Shown piece by piece: positions 1 through 5,050 of a DNA stretch of 8,187 nt. Numbering within the stretch: the first letter of the stretch is position 1; every line of letters starts with the position of its first letter. The notes under the pieces are model-generated. The model did no database searches, was not told the origin of the DNA, and saw only the letters and a program-made list of their open reading frames with translations. The DNA comes from Candidatus Baldrarchaeota archaeon (GTDB lineage Archaea; Asgardarchaeota; Baldrarchaeia; Baldrarchaeales; DXJG01), in assembly GCA_030587435.1 (NCBI GenBank), contig JAUQZC010000101.1, forward strand, positions 1 to 8,187, given 5' to 3'. The position numbers and the translations under genes were made by a program.

Positions 1-92
1 AAACTAGCTTCACGTAATGCAAGATAAACCTTAAATGTCAAACATGTAGATACAACACAGATATAACAGCCAGCCAAAAACCATCCAACTCA

Positions 93-100
93 CTTACATA
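93..100 (+). promoter_or_regulatory. Possible TATA box (box A) for tRNA-Pro
   Basis: The octamer CTTACATA lies 26-33 bases before the first base of the tRNA. This is the spacing expected for an archaeal TATA box when transcription starts at or just before the mature 5' end. The match to the YTTAWATA-like consensus is imperfect and no clear purine-rich BRE precedes it, so this is a positional guess. Confidence 0.3.
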
Positions 101-140
101 GATTTTCAAAACTAAAGCAAAGATTGGGGCCGTAGTCTAG

Positions 141-165
141 AGGAAAGCAAAAGCTTTCCGGAGAA
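141..165 (+). other. tRNA-Pro intron 1, in the D-loop (25 nt, non-canonical position)
   Basis: The D region between U8-A9 and the anticodon stem has 43 bases, about 25 too many. Within it GGAAAGC (142-148) pairs with GCTTTCC (153-159) around an AAAA loop. Three-base bulges AGA (139-141) and AAC (164-166) flank a weak central helix of 135-138 with 160-163, which has U-A, C-G and U-G pairs and a G-G mismatch. Cutting after the second base of each bulge, as the archaeal splicing endonuclease does, removes 141-165 and restores D-loop AGCTTGGTA. No outer helix can be drawn, so this is a relaxed motif. The ends could be off by one or two bases. Confidence 0.72.
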
Positions 166-188
166 CTTGGTAGGATGCCAGCCTGGGG

Positions 189-215
189 ACCTGCAAAACT
201 AAAAGCAGGCCAGTC
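189..215 (+). other. tRNA-Pro intron 2, canonical 37/38 position (27 nt)
   Basis: A complete bulge-helix-bulge is visible. The anticodon stem is the outer helix. The central four pairs are CTGG (183-186) with CCAG (210-213). The inner helix is CCTGC (190-194) with GCAGG (205-209) around a ten-base A-rich loop. The bulges are GGA (187-189) and TCC (214-216). Cleavage between the second and third base of each bulge removes 189-215 and leaves anticodon loop CUGGGGC. This is the standard substrate of the archaeal tRNA splicing endonuclease. Confidence 0.92.
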
Positions 216-436
216 CGCTGGTGGTCCCGGGTTCAAATCCCGGCGGCCCCACCAAATTAAGTTAAAGAATATGAAAAGTGAGTTTTCTTCGATGTAATCT
301 GTTTACCTGTTTTGAAAAATTGTGTTTGAGATTTTTGTACCAAAGTAGCAAGAAATTTGTATTAGCATCTGACTTAGAAATTAATTGCATGTAATCATAG
401 TTTTTACTGCGTCATTAATGGCTTATTGAAATTTTG

Positions 437-1813
437 TTATTTTGCTGTTTGTAGGTAGTTTCTTACTTGTTTTATTATGTTTTCTATTTGGGTTTTTGCT
501 GTTCCAGTGTAGTTGTATGGATTTAATGCTTGTTTTATTTCCTCTTCTGTTAGGTAGTTCTGAACAGTTTTGTCGGTTTTTAGAGCATCAAAAAAGTCTA
601 TGTTGTTTTTGTATGCTTTCATTGCGCATCTTCTAATTATTTCATGTGCCTCTTGGCGTCCTATTCCCTTTTTGACTAGTGTTAACATAACTGCTTCAGC
701 CATTATTAGTCCTTTTGTTAAATTAAGGTTTCTTTTCATGTTTTCTGGGTAAATTCTTAATCCTTTGAGTACTTTTTTCATAGTTTTTAACTGTTCATCT
801 AGGAGGATACATGCCTCCGGTACCATTGTTCTTTCGCACGAACTGTTTGTGAGATCTCTCTCATGTTCTATCACTACGTTTTCTAATGCAGCAACAGCTA
901 GGCTTCTTAGTATTTTTGCCAGTCCGCATATTTTTTCGGAGCTTATTGGGTTTCTTTTTTGAGGCATTGTGCTTGATCCTACTTGCACTTCTTCTTTAAA
1001 TGGTTCTTCCAGTTCATGAATTTCTGTTCTTTGAAGATTTCGTATTTCTCTTCCAAATTTATCTAGTGAGCTTGATATTAGTGCTAGTAGGCATATGAAT
1101 TCTGCTAGTCTGTCCCTTGGTACTATTTGTGAAGATATTTCTGCAGGTTTTATGCCTAGGTATTTCATGGTGAGTTCTTGTACTTTTAGCGCATTTGGTC
1201 CGAATCCGGCTTGCGTTCCTACTGCTCCGCTCATTTTTCCAACGCATACTCTTTCTTTACATTGTCTTAGTCTCTCTATGTGTAGTTTGATTTCGTTTGC
1301 CCAGATGGCAAATTTGTGGCCTAATATGTAGGGTATTGCATGCTGTCCGTGCGTTCGTCCTACACAGATTGTTTCTTTATTTTTTTCTGCTAGACCTATT
1401 AGTAGGAGTGCTATTTCGATAAGGTCTTTTTCAATTATGTTGATGGCTTCTTTGATTTGCAGAGCTAGCACTGTGTCTAGGATATCTGAACTTGTTGCTC
1501 CTAGGTGTATGTATTTTCCATAGGGGCCACATACTTCTGTAAGGGCTTTTACGACAGCCATTGTTTCATGTTTAATTTCTTTTTCTATTTCGTTTACCCT
1601 TTCAAGTTTTACGTGCTCTATTGTCGCCATTTTTGATATATGTTCAGCTGCTTTCCTTGGGATGTTTCCAACTTCTGCATGAGCTTTTGCTAGTGCTGCT
1701 TCTACTTCTAGCATTTTTTGTAGCCAGTTTTCTCTGTCAAAGATTTTTCTTATTTCGTAACTGCCGTATCGATAATCGATTGGATGAATTAAGAAGAACC
1801 TTTCATCTTCCAT
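437..1813 (-). CDS. purB: Adenylosuccinate lyase
   Basis: This cytosolic enzyme works twice in purine synthesis. It splits SAICAR into AICAR and fumarate, and adenylosuccinate into AMP and fumarate. The protein has 458 residues, a normal length for the fumarase/aspartase superfamily. The archaeal-type N-terminus HPIDYRYGS is at 10-18. KHETMA (81-86) carries the conserved His82, TSSD is at 107-110, and GRTHGQHA (152-159) holds His155, the expected general acid. The superfamily signature GSSTMPQKRNP (279-289) contains the mobile-loop serine that acts as base in studied homologues. All expected catalytic residues are present. The ATG at 1811-1813 is preceded by AGGTG at 1820-1824, which supports the start. 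The stop is TAA (437-439). It lies 65 bases downstream of hel308 on the same strand and may share its transcript, although it has no functional link to it. Argininosuccinate lyase and fumarase are excluded by the PurB-type N-terminus and THGQ block. Confidence 0.97.
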   Translation of the reverse strand: MEDERFFLIHPIDYRYGSYEIRKIFDRENWLQKMLEVEAALAKAHAEVGNIPRKAAEHISKMATIEHVKLERVNEIEKEIKHETMAVVKALTEVCGPYGKYIHLGATSSDILDTVLALQIKEAINIIEKDLIEIALLLIGLAEKNKETICVGRTHGQHAIPYILGHKFAIWANEIKLHIERLRQCKERVCVGKMSGAVGTQAGFGPNALKVQELTMKYLGIKPAEISSQIVPRDRLAEFICLLALISSSLDKFGREIRNLQRTEIHELEEPFKEEVQVGSSTMPQKRNPISSEKICGLAKILRSLAVAALENVVIEHERDLTNSSCERTMVPEACILLDEQLKTMKKVLKGLRIYPENMKRNLNLTKGLIMAEAVMLTLVKKGIGRQEAHEIIRRCAMKAYKNNIDFFDALKTDKTVQNYLTEEEIKQALNPYNYTGTAKTQIENIIKQVRNYLQTAK

Positions 1814-1819
1814 TTTTTA

Positions 1820-1824
1820 CACCT
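1820..1824 (-). promoter_or_regulatory. Shine-Dalgarno site of purB
   Basis: On the - strand AGGTG is followed by TAAAAA and then ATG. It matches the complement of the archaeal 16S 3' tail (CACCU) with a normal gap of six bases. This fixes the purB start at 1813. Confidence 0.75.
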
Positions 1825-1878
1825 ATTTAAGTTAAAGACTTGTTTTGTAAGACTTAATAGATCAGGTTTTAGGAGATA

Positions 1879-4800
1879 TTAGCTATAGTCTGTTAGTCTT
1901 TTTTGTTTTTTCTCTTCTTTCTTCAATAGAACTACATCGTTTTCAGAAATCTCTCCGCCAATTTGTTTCTTAATGTTTTTCACGATTTCTGGTCCAATTA
2001 ATGGTAGGGATAATAGTTCCCTTACTGTTGCTTTTTGTAGGTCAAATATGGTCTTGAAACCGTATTTGTAAAGTATCCTTGCTCTGACTCTTCCAATTCC
2101 TTTCAAACGAACCAGTTCTAATAGTTCTTCTCTTACACCGTGTTTTACTCTTTGTCTTACCTTCCATATTTCCGAAATTAGATAGTCTCTTTTAATTATT
2201 TTTGCTATTTCTTCGGCAGCATAGAGAAGCCAGTCCGCTGTTTCAACTATTCTTAGGAGATCCCCCGATCCTATTCCGTAGTTTTCAAGTATCTCATCTT
2301 CTGTCTTTTCATCTATCCAATCTTGTAAAAGTTGAGCTACCTTAACCTCTGAAAGAAACCATTCATACTCGGTGGGTTGTGCTAGGTAGTCCGGTACTTC
2401 AACTAAAAATTCATCGTAGTGCATATCTACAATTTCCATGAATTTTTGGTAATCTTTGCGGCGAAGATACAATTTTACCATATCAGGGGTATGGGAAATT
2501 AAGTGGAGGAAAGATAGTGTGGTGGTTTTTTCTTTTTCAGCATTTAGTAGACCATCACGTATAATTACGGCTGTGAGGGGGTCAATGTAGAGTTCAGATG
2601 CTCTTTTACCTAAAGGTGTTGGTAAGAATACTTGTTCTCTCTCTACTAGGAGTTCTTCGGTAATTAAAAAGTTTAAAATTCTTCTTATAACGGATTTTAT
2701 GTTTTCAGGATCATATTGGTAAGCATAAAAAGTTTCGTTTATGAATTTTAAAAGGGATCTTTCGCTGTTTGCGTAACCCGCAGCGACAGTTGAGAGCACG
2801 TGTGTTCTGAGTACTTGTTCATTTGCAAGCTTTGACCAGATTTTTTCGGGTTCACCGAATATGTAAGTTTCGAATAGTTGTTTCTTTTCTTCTTCGCTTT
2901 TAGCTATTAGTATGGCTTCCCCATATTTATCATATTTTGGTCTTCCTGCTCTTCCTGCTTGTTGTTTATATTCTAGTATTGGAATAGGGTAACGTCCTAG
3001 GTCTGATTCGTAGCGATAATAATCTCTTATTATGACGCGTCTGGCTGGAAGGTTTACTCCAGCCGCTAGGGTGGGTGTTGCACATATTATTTTGATAATA
3101 TTTTGCCTGAAAGTGTTCTCAATTACTTTTCTATGTTCATAGTGTAGTCCAGCATGGTGAAAGGCGACTCCTCGTTTAACTAGCTCGGCAAGTTTCTCGC
3201 TCTGTTGTGTTCTAGTTCCTCTCCTCAATATTTCATCAGCTACTTCCGCGAGTGCTCTTTGCTGTATTTTTGACAGAAGCTTTGGTAGGATTTTTGCTAT
3301 TTTTGTTGCCATGCTTACAGCTGCCCTACGAGTGCTGAGGAAAACAAGGGATTGTCCTCCTTCGTATACCGTGTCTATGGCCAATGATACCACAGGGTTA
3401 CTGTCAAATATTTTGGGTCTTTTTATAGTACCATCATTAAACTCTATTACCTCCCCGTCAAATATTCCCTCTTTTAGAATCACTGGCCGCCAGTTACTTA
3501 GCACTAATTTGGCATTTAGCCAGTCAGCAATTTCTTCTGCATTTTTTATTGTTGCGCTCAAAGCTAAGAATTGCGCATTCGGATTTACCTGTTTTAGTCT
3601 AGATAAAACTACTTCCAAGGTTGGTCCTCTATGAGGATCATTAATTAAATGAATTTCATCCGCAACTATTACAGTAAGCTTGTTAATCCATGGAGAGTGA
3701 TGACGTAGAAGTGAATCAGTTTTTTCATTTGTATTGTGGCATATGACCCCACCGATACCCGCAATGAAGTTCTCACACCCGGGAACGGATAAGTCATATA
3801 CGTAGTTTGATGATGGAGGTACTCGAATGATTTTCTTAACTTTTGCAAAAGCAAAGTCCGAGTTCAAGATTCTTTTTATTTTTTCAAGTTCTTTAAGTAA
3901 TGTTAGTCCTGTTTCGGAGATATCATAGAGATAAAATTTGTTTTTGTCTTTTCTTCTTATTAGTCCCTTTTTTAATAGAATTTTTAGATGAGAATTAACT
4001 TTTGACTCGTCAATCCTTAAGAACGAGGATATCTCTCTGATATCGAGTTCTCTACGATTTGCTAGTAAATTAAGAATTCTGATTTTTGTAGAATTTTCCT
4101 CAGAATCTATTAATTTGATGACATCTTCTCTACTAATTCTCTCTGTGGGGTAATTGGGCTTTTTATTGCTTAAATGTCTCAATACGGGTTTTATTTGGTC
4201 TATGGGTAACATGCAAACAGTGTCCGTTTCTTGTATTTGCGGAGAATCTGAATAATTTGATTTTACCTTATGATTAGTAATTTTGAAAGGAGACTTTTTA
4301 GGAATGAGTACATAGTCTCCTATTTGGATTTCAGATGTCTTTTTTGCTTTTATATTTAAATTTTCAAGAACATACACACTGTGACTACCAGTTACAGTTA
4401 CTTCTCTTCCAGTTTCAAGCTGCAGTTTATAGAGTGGCTCTGTTATTTTATGTCGAACTATTTTACTGATTTTTCTAAAACTTATACGATAATTCTCAGG
4501 ATCAAATGCTAGGGTTTCATAATTAAGATCTGATATGTCCAAAATTTCATATACACTTGAATAGATTACTTTATTTGATTTTTCTATTAATTTATCTACG
4601 AATTCTCCTATTTTAACGATTTTGACCGTTTTGTTTTCTTTAATTACTACGGGTTCATTATAATCTACGGAGCAAACAATAATGTCGTAGTTTTCGAGCC
4701 ATTTATCTGATGAATCGTAATCGCCTGTGGATACTGCTACTTTTACCCCTATTTGTTCATATTTTTTGAATTCTTCGTATTTTTCATTGGCTAGAGCTCT

Positions 4801-4968
4801 TAATGGTACTAAATATAGGGCTTTGCCACCTTCATTTAAGATTGATTTTAACATTGCCAGCTCTGCTACAAGAGTTTTTCCAGAGGCTGTTGGTATGGCT
4901 AAAACTAAATTCTCATGATTAAGAGCTCCTTTTTTGATGGCTTCTTCTTGTGGAGGATATAAATTCAC
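1879..4968 (-). CDS. hel308: Hel308 (Hjm) superfamily 2 DNA helicase, intein-interrupted
   Basis: This ATP-dependent 3'-5' helicase is known to act on stalled and branched replication forks. Numbered from the GTG at 4968, the protein has 1029 residues; removing the intein (100-412) leaves 716. The helicase motifs are in order: Q motif LYPPQ (3-7), motif I PTASGKT (26-32, Lys31), GDYD (82-85), motif II DEIH (437-440), motif III SAT (471-473), motif IV VFLSTRRAA (542-550), motif V ATPTLAAGVNLP (630-641) and motif VI QQAGRAGRP (669-677). By comparison with known Hel308 structures, a winged helix follows at about 703-800, then the ratchet helical bundle (800-945) and a helix-hairpin-helix region with KGIG (956-959) and LIGPEIV (990-996). 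The C-terminal tail QKRLTDYS (1022-1029) resembles a PCNA-binding box. GTG is the first recognised start codon, but 21 in-frame codons upstream (4969-5031) also look like Hel308, so the true start is probably AUU at 5031. mcm ends about 20 bases upstream, which suggests one transcript. Confidence 0.95.
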   Translation of the reverse strand: MNLYPPQEEAIKKGALNHENLVLAIPTASGKTLVAELAMLKSILNEGGKALYLVPLRALANEKYEEFKKYEQIGVKVAVSTGDYDSSDKWLENYDIIVCSVDYNEPVVIKENKTVKIVKIGEFVDKLIEKSNKVIYSSVYEILDISDLNYETLAFDPENYRISFRKISKIVRHKITEPLYKLQLETGREVTVTGSHSVYVLENLNIKAKKTSEIQIGDYVLIPKKSPFKITNHKVKSNYSDSPQIQETDTVCMLPIDQIKPVLRHLSNKKPNYPTERISREDVIKLIDSEENSTKIRILNLLANRRELDIREISSFLRIDESKVNSHLKILLKKGLIRRKDKNKFYLYDISETGLTLLKELEKIKRILNSDFAFAKVKKIIRVPPSSNYVYDLSVPGCENFIAGIGGVICHNTNEKTDSLLRHHSPWINKLTVIVADEIHLINDPHRGPTLEVVLSRLKQVNPNAQFLALSATIKNAEEIADWLNAKLVLSNWRPVILKEGIFDGEVIEFNDGTIKRPKIFDSNPVVSLAIDTVYEGGQSLVFLSTRRAAVSMATKIAKILPKLLSKIQQRALAEVADEILRRGTRTQQSEKLAELVKRGVAFHHAGLHYEHRKVIENTFRQNIIKIICATPTLAAGVNLPARRVIIRDYYRYESDLGRYPIPILEYKQQAGRAGRPKYDKYGEAILIAKSEEEKKQLFETYIFGEPEKIWSKLANEQVLRTHVLSTVAAGYANSERSLLKFINETFYAYQYDPENIKSVIRRILNFLITEELLVEREQVFLPTPLGKRASELYIDPLTAVIIRDGLLNAEKEKTTTLSFLHLISHTPDMVKLYLRRKDYQKFMEIVDMHYDEFLVEVPDYLAQPTEYEWFLSEVKVAQLLQDWIDEKTEDEILENYGIGSGDLLRIVETADWLLYAAEEIAKIIKRDYLISEIWKVRQRVKHGVREELLELVRLKGIGRVRARILYKYGFKTIFDLQKATVRELLSLPLIGPEIVKNIKKQIGGEISENDVVLLKKEEKKQKRLTDYS
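3733..4671 (-). other. Intein in Hel308 (313 aa), no LAGLIDADG endonuclease
   Basis: The insert runs from Ser100 to Asn412 of Hel308. Removing it joins DIIVC to TNEKTDSLLRH, the uninterrupted Hel308 sequence just before motif II. Splicing block A starts at SVDYNEPVV. Block B is TVTGSHSVYV (191-200), with the TxxH motif at Thr193 to His196. Block F is YVYDLSVPGCENFIAG (389-404). Block G ends in ICHN (409-412), followed by Thr as the +1 nucleophile. All residues expected for self-splicing are present. The stretch that normally holds the endonuclease (about 225-385) has no LAGLIDADG motif and contains a winged helix-turn-helix instead. The splicing half resembles that of the complete MCM intein nearby, for example VKIGEFVDKLIE here against VKIGDFVDDLFE there. 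The boundaries are firm; whether the element is still mobile is unknown. Confidence 0.93.
3913..4089 (-). other. ArsR-like winged helix-turn-helix domain inside the Hel308 intein
   Basis: Residues 294-352 of Hel308 read as a small DNA-binding fold. A first helix is KIRILNLLANR (295-305), a second LDIREISSFL (308-317), and a recognition helix ESKVNSHLKILLKKGLI (321-337). A two-strand wing, RRKDKNKFYLYDIS (338-351), ends the fold. The pattern KIxILxLL ... xxSxVNxHLKxLxxxGLI ... xKxKFYLY is that of archaeal ArsR/MarR-type regulators. It sits between intein blocks B and F. The fold is assigned by pattern only; what DNA, if any, it binds cannot be told. Confidence 0.78.
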
Positions 4969-5031
4969 TATTCCCTGTGAGATGAGTAGTTCTTTTACTT
5001 TTTGTGGTATGTCTAGTTCTTCTATTTTAAT
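4969..5031 (-). other. Probable true N-terminus of Hel308, starting at AUU
   Basis: The hel308 frame is open upstream of the GTG to a TAA at 5035-5037. The 21 codons after ATT (5029-5031) encode IKIEELDIPQKVKELL followed by ISQGI, leading directly into (V)NLYPPQ. Hel308 proteins normally begin with an M-K-h-E-E-L-x-I-P type segment and a short helix before the Q motif, so this looks like genuine coding sequence. It contains no ATG, GTG or TTG codon. The best start is ATT, with GGGGG nine bases upstream. Adding it gives 1050 residues, or 737 after splicing. Confidence 0.7.
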
Positions 5032-5040
5032 TCTTTATTT

Positions 5041-5045
5041 CCCCC
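5041..5045 (-). promoter_or_regulatory. Candidate Shine-Dalgarno for the AUU start of hel308
   Basis: On the - strand GGGGG is followed by AAATAAAGA and then ATT. GGGGG can pair with the anti-Shine-Dalgarno CCUCC using one G-U wobble. The distance to ATT is nine bases; the equivalent distance in purB is eight. The site falls in the short gap after the mcm stop (5051-5053) and is one reason to prefer ATT at 5031 over the internal GTG at 4968. Confidence 0.45.
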
Positions 5046-5050
5046 GTTTG

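Larger units (their letters stand above)
126..254 (+). tRNA. tRNA-Pro (anticodon GGG), two introns, CCA encoded
   Basis: This decodes proline CCC (and CCU by wobble). The acceptor stem GGGGCCG (126-132) pairs perfectly with CGGCCCC (244-250). The discriminator is A251 and CCA is encoded at 252-254. The T-arm is CCGGG (227-231) with CCCGG (239-243) around the loop TTCAAAT. The anticodon stem is CCAGC (178-182) with GCTGG (217-221). Bases 183-188 give C32 U33, anticodon GGG at 185-187, and G37; C216 becomes position 38. The D-stem is GTCT (135-138) with GGAT (173-176), using G-U pairs, and the variable loop is five bases (222-226). Removing 141-165 and 189-215 leaves 77 bases including CCA, with a D-loop AGCTTGGTA typical of archaeal tRNA-Pro. 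The gene is convergent with purB, whose stop is at 437. Identity and the anticodon-loop intron are secure; the exact D-loop intron ends are inferred. Confidence 0.93.

Noticed and set aside
126..254. Reading the tRNA as tRNA-Trp (CCA anticodon) or as a pseudogene because of its extra length
   Set aside because: With the 37/38 intron placed by a perfect bulge-helix-bulge, bases 34-36 are GGG. All stems are intact once both introns are removed.
255..436. Terminators or a small gene between tRNA-Pro and purB
   Set aside because: Only short T runs (282-290 on +, 315-319 as A5 for the - strand) and no hairpin or coding signal, which is too weak to call.
1824..1831. CTTAAATA on the - strand as a TATA box for purB
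   Set aside because: It matches the consensus, but transcription would start about 26 bases downstream, inside the purB coding region and past its Shine-Dalgarno.
3311..3634. 107-codon open frame on the + strand opposite hel308
   Set aside because: Antisense to conserved helicase motifs, with no family resemblance and no convincing ribosome site.
4093..4293. A hidden LAGLIDADG endonuclease in the Hel308 intein
   Set aside because: Residues 226-292 were read for an acidic G-D/E-G motif after a hydrophobic helix. None is present.
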